64,000 nucleotides of DNA from Membranipora membranacea. Its lineage: Eukaryota; Bryozoa; Gymnolaemata; Cheilostomatida; Membraniporidae. The position numbers were made by a program, and so were the translations under genes. Below, piece after piece: positions 23,901 to 34,960 of this stretch (position 1 is the first letter of the stretch; each line of letters opens with the position of its first letter). The stretch spans positions 8,637,501 to 8,701,500 of the forward strand of contig OU612070.1 in NCBI GenBank assembly GCA_914767715.1, written 5' to 3'. The notes beneath the pieces are model-generated. The model did not search any database and was not told the DNA's origin. It saw nothing but the letters and a program-made list of their open reading frames with translations.

Positions 23901-26900
23901 GTTGCTTCCTCCGCATTAGTGTTATTTGGGACTGGGTCCAGGTGTAAATGGCCCTTATTATTCAATCTGCAATAGAAAGCATTGTTCTACGCAGCAGGTG
24001 CATATAACACACACATATCCCACTATTGTACCCATAAAACCCTGGACAATGAGTTATTCATATATGTATATATATATATATATTACTGTATCATGTTCAA
24101 CCATATATTATCAACTTGACCTACATCATTGATTATATTATTTCCTTTTGGTTTCTTTTATGTTTCAATTTTTTTTCTGGCACTGAGTGCAAAACATTTC
24201 CAATGATATGACTTTGGTTACCAACAAAATTAGATATAAAGAATATATATATATAAATTGACTCATAAACCATAAATATATAACATCAACAAAAGAGTGA
24301 TGCCTGAGATTGGTGTAATATCCACTAAACTCACCCGAAGAAGTAAGTATTGATTGCGATGAGCTCCTCCCTCAGGAGTAGCTGATCCTGCATGGCTCGG
24401 GACAGCAGCACCTTAAAGTTTGATATCTTCTCTTTGAGCTCGTATTTGTGAAGGAGTCGTTTGCCCAGTTTTTGGCCTGCGTCAGGCCCAGGCCCAACGA
24501 ATACCTAAATATAATAATATTGATATCATTTTATTTTATCTCATTATAATGATCAGACCAACTTTTTTATGTAACATATAAAATATATATGCCTTATTGC
24601 TATTCAGTGCCCCATTTGGGGCCAATGAGAACATGCTCACATTAATTAATTCAGACCAACTCAACTAATTAGCGCACCCTTGTACAAGGTAAGGGTAGGC
24701 AAGCTAGGCTATTGTCCAGAGAACTCACCTCCTTCAGCAGCCTGGGTAGTGACCGGGATTCGAACCTGCTGCTCTGAGATTGAGATGCTCAAATCCTAAC
24801 CACTACACCACCCTTACTGCTAAGAGACCTTACCCACATATATTAAATGTAGATATTTTTACACACAGAAGGTGAGGTATCTGATTGCAGGCGATACACT
24901 GCGCTCTTTAACTAGTCTGAACTTAATTGATCCATTAGCACAATACAAGAGGGGGCCTCACATTACCTCATCCTGGAATATAGCCTGGAATCGATGTAGT
25001 TCTCTTTCTAAGTCTGAGAGTTTATCCTTTCCTTCCTCTGATGCCAAAGCGTTATCTTGCACCTGTAGGTTGAGCAGAGTAGATGATCTGTTGAGATGCA
25101 GCTGGTTGTAACTGGACTGCGGCAGCTTGTGTACTCTCATGTGACAGGCGTAGTCACACATCTGTAGAAAATAAAATAATTAGAGCTATAGTAGTGCCTC
25201 CCCATACTTGATATCATATTGAAGGTCTCAGGCTAAATAAGAGCAATGTGACAACTTTTCAAATAGCCTATGGACACGGTTGAAACTATTCACCAATTTT
25301 AGAGCAAGGTCTACTGAGTTGGTAAAAATCTTTTAAAATTAAGTTTATTGGCATATGATTAGCAATATCTTTTTACCAGAGACTATAGTCTCTGTTTTTA
25401 CCTCAACTGAGCTGTCTTCTCGTTTAACAATATACCATAGATTGAAAAATATCAGGTAGAATTTGAAGCCAGAAAACTGAAAGACAACTCCTAAACACAT
25501 TTCATTTTAAGAAACCCGAGCTATGTGTTGGAACGAGCAAGTTATTTCTCAAGCACAACAGGGTAGTCTTCCCAAACTGCACAGAGGTAAAAGACCTTGG
25601 CTTACCTCAAATACTTTTCTCTGAATAGTGATTAAGTTGATAAAATCACTCTTTAAGTCAGAGACGCAGCCTGTAAACTCCTGCCTCTTCAAACCTAAAC
25701 AAAAATACTGCTATGACATAACCTGTTTGCGTAGTCATAGGGCAAGTGTGGTCAACTTGAACACAAATATATGTACCTGCCTTTTCATATTCTAAAGTCT
25801 TTTTGAACACATTGCTGTGAAAAAAAAGATTTATTTTACATGATATCAATGATTAGGTAGTTCTGTCTGAAACATTCGGTTACAAACATAGAGTTGTCTG
25901 CCAATACACATTGATGTATCATGTAGTGGAGGCAACTTCCGATGGCTTACCTTCCATGACATCACATGTGACCTCGATTTGATTTACTACCGATGAGAAC
26001 TGAGATACCAACATCAACGCTTTAGCTAGAATAGACCTTCTCGCGGAGTAACTCAGGGCATTTACTCCTTGTGTGTTTATTCTGTTAATATTCAGCGTGT
26101 TATGACCCTGTGTAATATAATCAGTCCACAGTCAGATCAGATTCCAAGCAATTATTCAAATTCAATTATGCTTAATTGAGTTTCATTCACACCAGGCTAA
26201 ACGCAACAACAACAACAACATAAGATAGTACAAAAACATATAGAATATAGATACCTAATTACTTATTTATTTACTATTATTTATCTATAGTTGTTTATGT
26301 TTTTTGGCTTCTACCCAATATAATAGGACAAGGAAACTACTTACTTTAGCAGATGAATTGCTGGAAGGTAACAACGCTGTCTGCACCTTATGAGAAGCTT
26401 GGTCAATTCTAGAAGATCCCGAGAGAGGTTTCTCGGTCAGTGTGGCCGAGTCACCAGAGGTATAACGTGATGGTAGCGTAGAGGATGCTTTGATTGCATC
26501 TTTATCACTTGTTAACTTTGAGCTTGTATGCGAATGTGTATAAGATGACATAACATCAGCGGGAGCCTTTTCAAGAGAAACACCATCTACTGTGCTGGGA
26601 TTGCTAGCCATATGTGACATGACTGACTCCACAACTTACAGAAAAAAGTTTTGACAGTTAATTTACTACAGACTGACTAACAATCCAACTGCGCTGAGAT
26701 GTAAAAATTTGTTTCCATTCTTGGTACTGCTGCGACTCGCTGGCTAGGGTATATTAAAATAATATGTACCAATATTGCTAATCATGCAAGGGAGTTGTGT
26801 GCCCATACTTGAGCGAATGTAACCAAAGGCTGAGAAGATTACACAAAGTATCATTTGACTTCAGATAAATCACAAGCTCCTGAAGGTCATCCCATTTATT

Positions 26901-28063
26901 ATCTTCATTTGGAGTTCTGTTCAATATTGTGAAAAAAATATTTGTCTCTAATATAAACGTTTTCGATGAGCCTCTAGAACAAGTCAGGCCAGAGGTTTAC
27001 CAAGTGTCCCTCATACAATGTGATAATCTATTACTAATCAGAAAGATTGCAAAAAGCCGCAGTAATCTTTAAGCCCAATACATAAATCTGTACACTATGA
27101 TAGCTCAATACGTTATGATAGCCATGTCACCATGTACTGTTTTGTGCGGTAAAAATAAAGTGGATTTCTATCTATCTATCTGTGAATTACTTGTCATGTT
27201 CAGTATGGTGGTTAAGAAAAAAACTCACTTGATCATTACTAGTATTTGTATCAGAAACAAAATAATCAGCGCCATTGTTTGTGATTTCCTCCTCTGACAT
27301 CTCATCGAGACCTTGATCTTGTAACAATGAACCGTGACTTGAGTTGTTGTTCATCTCAGAAGTTGAAACTGATGCTTCAGAAGCGGGATAACTCCCCTCA
27401 CCAGTTGGTTTATTATCAGATGTGACAAAGTCATGCTTACGATCATATGGTATATCATCTTCATCCAATAGTAAAGTTATAACCACATCATCATCCTGAC
27501 CTTGGTATAACATCTCTCCGGAAAAGTGAACAAGTCTCCATCTGCGAGCCCTGAGAAGGAGGCCAACGATTTTATCTGATATCGGGATGTAGTAACGGAA
27601 CAGCTTGTAAAACGTCACACATTTTTTCCCTGTCTCTTGATCTCTCGTCCCTATACTTCTTATGATACCGAGAAGTTGCGATATCTCCTTGTTGACATGA
27701 CTGCAGGCTTTCTGATGCCTAGCTTCTGTGAGTGAACCTTCGGGTGGGTTTCCATAACTAGCGTCTTTGCCATTAAACTCTAGCTTGAAGCTTGATTGTC
27801 CAGGATGCCAAACATCTTGGGAGACACGATTGATACCTTGAAACATCGCAGAGAGAAAGAAATTCATTAGCAACATGTGGTGTCCATGTATGGCCGCCGC
27901 ATTCAATTCAGCAAATCGAATAACAACTCATCACAAAGTTTTGTTTTCGAGAATTATCAATACAACAGTTTAACAAAATTTCCAATCATCTATTTTATTT
28001 TCAGGTCATACCTCTTTTTGCATATGAGCCATCTCCTACAGGTGTACTGATATCCTGTCCCAT
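20954..28063 (-). CDS. Costars-domain (STARS/ABRA-like) multidomain protein with myristoylation-type N terminus
   Basis: Exons: 28063-28012, 27836-27229, 26626-26345 (acceptor uncertain), 26107-25951, 25791-25777, 25694-25606, 25161-24967, 24504-24335, 23966-23782, 23233-23069, one unresolved exon, 22245-22107, 21184-20954. About 760 residues are seen. The start MGQDISTP fits N-myristoylation (Gly2, Ser6). Residues about 60-147 match the Costars domain of STARS/ABRA and ABRACL: a helix KACSHVNKEISQLL, then VTFYKLF, ISDKIVGLLLRARR, and the diagnostic FSGEMLYQGQDDDVVITLL. Costars proteins act on actin/Rho-SRF signalling in animals and on actin dynamics in amoebae. A Ser/Thr-rich linker follows, then helical exons (about residues 300-500, including SDLERELHRFQAIFQ) that I do not recognise, and a basic polar tail. 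Phases require one further exon of length 1 mod 3 between 23069 and 22245. A split into two genes near 26.6 kb cannot be excluded. Confidence 0.75.
23606..23733. repeat. Foldback MITE-like element
   Basis: The arms are GGCAAATGGTACAAAAATAG ... GGGATGGCGAT at the left and ATCGCCATCCCAAATTAATG ... ATCATTTGCC at the right, about 41 bp each with a few mismatches. A nested inner pair (GCGGTCGT / ACGACCGC) lies at 23649-23656 and 23672-23679. It is intronic in the Costars gene. Confidence 0.75.
24592..24813 (-). mobile_element. tRNA-derived SINE with tRNA-Glu-like head
   Basis: The minus-strand head (24813-24744, 70 nt) keeps a complete 7-bp acceptor stem (GGGTGGT with ACTACCC), an A box TAGTGGTTAGGATTTGAGC and a B box GGTTCGAATCC, most like eukaryotic tRNA-Glu. 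The T stem and the anticodon arm are not properly paired, so it is not a functional tRNA. A body of about 150 bp follows, ending near the GGCCCCAAATGGGGC palindrome. It is intronic in the Costars gene. Confidence 0.7.
25777..25791 (-). CDS. 15-nt microexon of the Costars gene
   Basis: The neighbouring exon ends in phase 1 at 25951. The longer alternative starting at 25814 would need phase 2, and read in phase 1 it meets a stop. The acceptor ACTTTAG just before 25791 gives phase 1 and joins cleanly to the exon at 25694. This is a deduction from phase only. Confidence 0.45.
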
Positions 28064-30847
28064 CTTCGAAAGATGTTTCATTTAAAAGATTTTGAAATTC
28101 GTTTCAGAATGTAATGAAAAAACGGAATGTTGTTTACAGCAGCAGTAAATACTTTTCTATCGTCTGCTAAACCAAAAGCACACCTACAGGCAGAGAGCAC
28201 TAATCGAATACTGAAGTTGAGTTAACATTTACGAGTCAGCAGTGTACTGTAACTGTAAGAGCTAAATCACATAGCTGCCAGGTATTTATATCTCGCTGCT
28301 TCCGACGGAATGATTAATGAAACAGCTCATCTCACCAGGTCATGGCCTTCCTGTTCTGAATAAAATATGCAGCTTGCGAGGGTGGCAAAAATGGCTAACC
28401 AAATTAAAGGAGCAGTGTTGCTGCGTTACGCTGTCCAGTAACTGAGATACAGAATAGGTTAATGACTTTAGATTGATGTAAAATGTGCATCTGCTACAAT
28501 AAGTAATAAAACAATTACTAATAATCAGTTAATAGCAGATTATGCAATGCGTCCATTACTTACAAACCCATCATAAACAAATTATCGGCTCTGCCATTTA
28601 CTTTTTAGGCCCTGTTATGTAAGGTAGTAAATTAATGTAACATTGGTCTTGGCAGGCTTCCAGAGATTCTATCCTGAAGGTCGATCATCTAGCTAGACCC
28701 AGAGTGATAAATCCAAGATTAAGCTATCAGCAGTGGGGAGGCTATCAGTTTCAGTTTATTTTACATTCAGTATCATTGTATGATAAAAACGAATGTTAAC
28801 AGTGTAAAGAATAAAAAAAGTCTACTAGGCAAAATTATCACTTGTTCAGATAAGACATAAAAAATGGGAAAAAAGATTGGGCACGTTTTTGTGTTCGGCA
28901 TACAACAGGCCTAAAAATAGTGTTTCGACGAGAGGATATTCTATTTTTATTAACAGGAAACGTCATTTCAACATTCAGTTTAGACAATTTTAGAAATAAA
29001 AGCTAACAGATCGATCGAACTATATATAGCCAACATGCTAACATGTGTTTAGCGAAATGTTACCTGTCAGCTGACACGGTCAGAAATAGAGATCAATATA
29101 AACTCATTTCCAGGCCATGAATAGCGCATTAGCACTAGCAACCGTTATATAGGCATTACAATGGATTCAATAATGCTCAATCAAGGAATGGGATCTTTTC
29201 ATTTTTTATTGGGCAGTTTCTTCCGACAAAAATCTGCAATGGCAAGCAACAAGCCTGAACAGAAGATTTCAGAAATAGATATCAGAATAATGACTGCCAA
29301 ACTGAAGGCAATGACAGCCCTAGGTTAGATTCAATGATAAACCTCGGAACACTTTCATGAGGCCATTACAGGGAACATAAAATAGATACTAGTGTTGTAT
29401 TCAGGGTCAAGTCAAAGGGTCAGAGGTCTGCATCTTCACGGGTCTCAACTAGTGATGGTCAAAATACTGCCCACACCTGGACTCGACCCTGAGAGCTTGT
29501 CACCCACAGTCCACGATCTTAACCACTAAGCTATGGATATTGTGTGACGATACAGGAAATGGAGACTAAAAGATCATAAAACATAGCTATTAGTCATGCT
29601 TTTGCTGTGATTATTATGAACTGCTTACAACACTGCATAAAGCGTTCTTCAGACATCTATAATTTGATACATACTTGACAGAATTTGATGAAACTTGGTC
29701 TCAACATAGTTCATTATGTCTAGATGATATATTACAAACTGAATCAACCTTAACATGTACGATTAGCTAATTGCACTAGTGATTAGTGGATGAATATCCT
29801 TCATTCTTTTAAATTGTGATATCTGAAGAATGTTTTATCGGCATCGATATGTTTCGGTCTCATCCCGGTCTTGGATTTTCATGCTGTCTCGGTCTCGTCC
29901 CGCCAAAATCTGACAGTTTGCCATCACTAGTCTCAACTTCATATTATGTATGTAGTAATGTCCTGTCTGGATAATGGGCTTATCATTTGTGTGGTTTGAT
30001 ATTGTTAAATATCATAATAATATAATAATTCAATAACATCGACTCAATAATTGAGTGTAGACATAGAAGCAATTTCCTAGATGTAAAACCAAGACAGTGT
30101 AGGACATCAACTTATGAAGTCGTAATGTAAATCCATTTCACGCGCTCTTTTCGACTCGACCCGGCTTGTACCCAAATTTAGGGAAATTTCAGTGGCTCGG
30201 CTCATTTTCATTTTTGTTGGCTCAATACAACACTAATGGATACAACATTAGACGATAATATATTTATTTAGTATAACAATCAATGAATACAGCATTCGTT
30301 GATGTAGCTATTACCGAAAAGATAAATAATCTGGGTGGATTGTGCTGGGAATGATTTTGAAAAGAAGAAAAAAACTCCTACTGCTATGTCGCCTCGTTAT
30401 CAAGACAGTAGTCATACAAAACCAAAAGACCATAATAATAATATCACAGATTGAAGTATAAATGAACACAAATATATGTAGTATGAAATGCTTAGTGCAG
30501 TTGATGCTTTATGTTTATAATTATAATTTGCCTCCCACACAATGCACATCAATGAAACTTATACCATCATATAGATGCCAGTATGATCTAAATCATCAAT
30601 ATTTATGAGAAATTTGCATGTAGCATAATACATGCTGCTTCCGGCTTTGAAAAGCAGTACTCATTCATTCATTGACCCTCATTTCTCACATCAGTAATGT
30701 TGATTAGGTCATTAAAAGCTAAAGATGAGAGAGAAACTCATTTCCTGTTAGATAGTGAGTAATGTCCGACATGACTAAATACCTCTAATATCTTATCTAT
30801 CTGATGTCCAGGGGTGTAAGGGGAGGAAGGAGGGGGGGGGGTAGCTA
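28064..30847. other. Intergenic region with one SINE, otherwise nothing recognised
   Basis: The region upstream of the Costars gene and downstream of the CALML4-like gene. Apart from the tRNA-like SINE at about 29445-29550 and a G-run at 30830-30841, I see no gene, conserved motif or repeat family in these 2.8 kb. Confidence 0.45.
29445..29550 (-). mobile_element. tRNA-derived SINE fragment
   Basis: The minus strand reads CATAGCTTAGTGGTTAAGATCGTG (A-box region) and AGGGTCGAGTCCAGG (B box) at tRNA-like spacing. No intact acceptor stem was found. It is a degraded SINE head with an unclear family. Confidence 0.6.
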
Positions 30848-33168
30848 TCAATAATCGGTAGGTGGACTGAGTAAAGTTTTCACTACCTCTGCATATCGTA
30901 TCTGATGACCCGTCTGACCAGATTCCTTAAGCACTGCTTCAACTACAAAACAATCAACCAAAAAATTGGAATCATAGTTGTCTGCTATTCAGACAAAATG
31001 AAAAATTTGAAATCCAGATATGTCAACCTGCATTAAGACTTGAAGCAAAATACGCATATTGTATTTGACCTAAGTGTCAGCCAGAATATGCATCCAGACA
31101 CAGAACTAAGAGGAGAGTACTCCAAAATGTTGCAACCGTACGGGCTGTTTTCACGGCCATCTTACTCAACATCCTTAGGTGTCTATGTGGTCACACAGCT
31201 TGTGTGTCCATTAGACAGCACGCAATCTCTGTTTATATGAGGAGTTGTCATTCACTGATATATTACACTTATCTAATTATTGTAAGATATAATATTATGG
31301 ACACATTACCGTCACATTGACAAGAACCAGATTTGAGACAAAATAAGAATTTGTCTTCTTAACGTCAGGGAGGGGATGACTCTTAATTAGCCAATAATTC
31401 TTTATTCAGAAAGATCGTTTACAACTTACAGCAAATGATAATATAAGTTTGCTTACCTAGCCTTGGGTTAACCTTTTCACCAGAATTGCTCATTATTGCT
31501 TTGAAATCAACTGCAGATATAATTCCATTTCCTTTCCTGTCCTGAGCAGCAAAAGCTGCCATGATCTCATTCTCACAGTCCTCAGCTTGTGAGTGGGCGT
31601 ACAGAATATTTAGAAACTGGTCAAATGCGATTCCGTTTTCTAAAAGAAAACATCAGCGTAAGAGAAAAGGAGACAGGAAAGGTTTGTAGACACTGAGAAA
31701 GCTGACATTCCAAACTTTCAGTGGGACTTTCTGCCCTCATATTTAGGGTTGCAAAAATGTGGGGTTCCGACCCAAAAATTATTCATATTATTTGTGTATG
31801 TTAAGCATCTGAAGGTGCAGGTTTTGAATATTTCTAGCTCCAAATACGTAGTGAATAACACATAGTGTATATATGGTACAAAAAAACAAAATATGAAAGC
31901 TTCCCATTATGGCTAGCTAGTTTTGCTACCATTTAATCTTTTAGGCCTGCTTGAACGGTGGATAACAGGAGGTGACATGGCTTTCCGTTTTGACAATGGC
32001 ACATAATATAATCATTGACCGGAAAAATTTAATAGGTGGACAAGTAAAAAACATTGGATGTCGATGATAAATTTAAAGCTAAAACAATTCAGATATCCGG
32101 GTGTGGCAGTAGAGTGCCTTCAACCACTCAAGGGGAAAGATGCGTTATTCCTCATTACATTAGGTATAAATCTGTACGAATTATCTGTCGAAGCCTTGAC
32201 AAATCAGGCTAATTAAGTGGACCAATAATTAAGCATGACTTTATGCAGTGTGAATGTCATGCAAATGCTTCCCTAGAAAGGCTCAAACCCATGACACCAT
32301 TCACCTGGCAGTAAAGAGCAAGCGCGTTAACTGATTGTGCAAACTTACCAGCTCAAAGGGTAATTGAGAAGGTGTTAAGAACTGTGAGGCGCGGTGCGAC
32401 TAATACAACCAACTAGTAAAAGAACCTTAATTCCAGATCATTTGTCTGTTCAATGAGAGCATCTGTCACAATATGTCACCAACGATTAAGTTGTCAAAGC
32501 TAGATACACTGTTCCCAGTCACCTTCTTTTTGGAGTTCTGATTCACATAGTCCTACCTGTTTTATATTTATTCCAGTATTTAATTGACTCCTCCAAAGTT
32601 GGACTGAATCCTAACGACCTCATGGTGAACCTCAGTGACTTCTCATTCATTATGTGATTTGTGTTATTCATCTCAAAACATTCTTTGAATTCTGAATAGA
32701 AAAAAAAGACGGGTAGTTTGTCTTGACATGCTTTGCTATGGGGGGGGGGGGGGTCAAAGCTGTCAGTCAAGACAGCTTTCATTAGTAGAGGTCTGGCTAG
32801 CAGTTAGGCCTCCCTGAATCTTCTGTACAGTGTTGGGGCATGTTTCAGGTGCTGGCTACCACATTGGATTTATGGCAAGGTAGATAGTTCCTATGATTAA
32901 AATGATGATGGATCAGGGAGATGGGAGTAGATGCCTCATAAACTAAATAAATTACATTTACATTAAAAGGGTGTGGCTGGCTGGTATAACATTAACACCT
33001 CATTACTCACCTTCAATATCTTCTTCTTTGAAATGCTGAGCCTACAATATAAACAAAATAATATGAATTCAAGTTGCTTCATCTCAACTTTGTTTACAGT
33101 CATTTTTGTCAGATAGAATAGAAGGTTTGCCTCTAGATTTGTAGTTGAAAGTGTGGTTTGCCTACCAT
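30848..33168 (-). CDS. CALML4: Calmodulin-like protein 4 (CALML4-like) EF-hand protein
   Basis: Five coding exons: 33168-33166 (the ATG alone), 33041-33011, 32691-32557, 31639-31457, 30942-30848. They give 148 residues, the usual calmodulin length, with all phases matching. The protein reads MAQHFKEEDIEEFKECF..., then RFTMRSLGFSPTLEE, FDQFLNILYAHSQAEDCENEI, DFKAIMSNSGEKVNPR and a C terminus SPPTDY. This pattern fits CALML4 better than calmodulin: EFKECF, the LG-SPT segment, a KEI-type linker and GEK. The Ca-binding loops are degenerate: loop 1 lacks Asp at position 1 and loop 4 (KESGQTGHQIRY) lacks most acidic ligands. Loop 3 (DRKGNGIISAVD) is partial. Weak or no calcium binding is therefore likely. 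In vertebrates CALML4 is a myosin light chain in microvillar adhesion complexes; transferring that role here is inference. The ATG is followed directly by GTAGGC. Confidence 0.85.
32270..32350 (-). mobile_element. tRNA-like SINE fragment
   Basis: The minus strand shows an A-box-like CAATCAGTTAACGCGCTTG and a B-box-like ATGGGTTTGAGCC about 35 bp apart. It is intronic in the CALML4-like gene. It is degraded, with low certainty about family. Confidence 0.45.
32742..32753. repeat. Poly-G tract
   Basis: A run of about 12-13 G within an intron of the CALML4-like gene. A similar shorter run lies at about 30831-30841, just beyond the stop codon of that gene. Such homopolymers are prone to length variation and sequencing error. 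Confidence 0.8.
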
Positions 33169-33811
33169 TTTTACTCTTCTCCTGATTTTCTCAATTAGCT
33201 GGGATTATCGAGCCAGAAGGACAAATACACCACTAGCACCTAATAAGAAGTCTATTTCTCGATACTTCGACTCGACACATATGTCTCCTTTATAACAGTG
33301 AGTCTATTTTATTGCTCTTTCAGGAAATGTCAAGGCCATTTATGTTATGGGTCACAATGAGTTGTCCCATCCCAGATTGAAAGGGCACAACTCCGAGAGT
33401 CACTTTACGCCTATTTACACGAATGAACTAAACCTTAGTTACACTAGTTGATGGGTCTAACGACAAACTCTTACTGTGACACGGCAATTTTGAAGCAGTC
33501 GCTTTGTTTGATCTCGTACTCTCTACCAATAGACTAGATATTAGCCTAGAAAAAATAGCGTATAACAGCATTTATTAAAGCCTCGCGGCAACCCCGACCC
33601 GATGCACAAACCAAAATCTGATTAGCTCCATTTGAACCTACATCAATTTTATGTGAGTGACGGAGCAAAATTTACTTTCATTTTGTCTTCTTAATTTACA
33701 TATGCTCACTCATTTCAACCCCATATCAAGCAATGAGGACCTGTTATCAGGTAGCTTCCACCCAACCAATGTGAATGATACCAGCTCTTCTCCCCCTCAT
33801 TGTTCCATCAA

Positions 33812-33880
33812 TTCGTCGCAGTGGTAGAATGCCTGCCTCTTTGTTGCTAGCGGTGGGGGAAGAGTTTGATAGAAACTCTG
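33812..33880 (+). mobile_element. tRNA-like sequence (SINE head)
   Basis: CGTCGCAGTGGTAGAATGCC resembles a tRNA A box and D arm. The expected B box is degraded to GAGTTTGATAGAAACTC, a small hairpin. It is a relic, not a tRNA gene. Confidence 0.4.
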
Positions 33881-33904
33881 GCTGACCACAGTCTCTTTGG
33901 GTCA

Positions 33905-34105
33905 GGTCTATTAAAATCTTTTTGCAGGTCCTGGTGGTTTCTGTGTTGTATTGTATATAATTGTGTCATCTGCAAAAAGGGCCACTGTGGATTTGGTGTA
34001 TTCAGATGAATCATCATAGTACAGGAACAGAGTAGGTCCTATGACTGATTCTAGGGGTACCCCTGATGTAACAGCTGCCATTAATGATTCAACACCATCA
34101 ACCAA
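33905..34105 (-). pseudogene. Non-LTR retrotransposon reverse transcriptase fragment
   Basis: The translated minus strand shows the RT motif B region VTSGVPLESVIGPTLFLYYDD and motif C FADDTIIY, the catalytic centre of CR1/L2-type LINE polymerases. The usual G after P-Q/L and the I-N-D stretch are altered, and there is no surrounding ORF. It is a dead 200-bp fragment, related in sequence style to the fragment at 60471-61180. Confidence 0.8.
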
Positions 34106-34847
34106 CGCGCTTCACTTCAAAGGTAAGTATTTATCTCTGCTTCTCCGTTATCATTTTATTCAATGCCAAGTAGAATTGGTATCCAAACTTAGGACATATT
34201 GAGGTTTACCGGCTGGTATTGTTTAGGGAGAGAAATATAGAAATTTTTTTATTACAGAATAGCTCTATGGTTAGAACTGATCATAGTCTTCAGAAATGGT
34301 CGGTAATGAATCGAAATTTCGAGAGAAGAAGTTTTGTGATTTTGCACTACAAAATGTTTCCCTAATACTGCTTGCACATCCTTACTTGTTTTCTCTACTT
34401 GTTATCCCTGTCACTCCTTGGTTACCCTTACTGCTTTATTTGACTTCATTATGAACTGTTTTCTCTCTTTCTTTTGTAGTGATACTCTTAGATAAAATTC
34501 TTGAGACCTTATTATGAATATTGAGTTTACTATATTTTGAATGTTCGATTCCATTCCGCTCAGATCATCACAATTTTAAGGCTGTGTTTTATATTTGTGC
34601 ACTGCGTTCAAATAATGTCCCCCTGTTCGATACCATAGTCTACTGCGATCACTTACATAACAACACATATCATCATTCATGGGATTCGGTGTTTGATTTC
34701 TATCAAGCATCAATATAGAAGGTTTTGTAAAACAGAGTCCACCACCAGTCTAGATAACAATGCAATGATTAAAACAAATGGTTGATTAAAATCAGGTGGT
34801 CATATCACACACCACTTCCATAAGCATAGGCGACGAGATATTCGTTG

Positions 34848-34960
34848 CTTTAAGGACGAGGTTGCCGTTTCTGCACCTGTATGCTCTTTGTTTGCAGGCA
34901 TTTCGGAGCACACCTGGGGGCCAATCAAATCCCGGTAGTCGATGGGTCGCATTAGGATAG
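34848..34960 (-). mobile_element. SINE family A, copy 2 (partial)
   Basis: The minus strand carries CCAGGTGTGCTCCGAAATGC, CCTGCAAAC and the downstream CTCGTCCTTAA block of family A. The tRNA-like head is only partly present. Confidence 0.65.

Noticed and set aside
24744-24813. Possible tRNA-Glu gene
   Set aside because: The acceptor stem is intact but the T stem and anticodon arm do not pair, and a SINE body follows directly.
25777-25814. 38-nt form of the small Costars-gene exon
   Set aside because: It needs phase 2 upstream but the preceding exon ends in phase 1; the 15-nt form fits without adding another exon.
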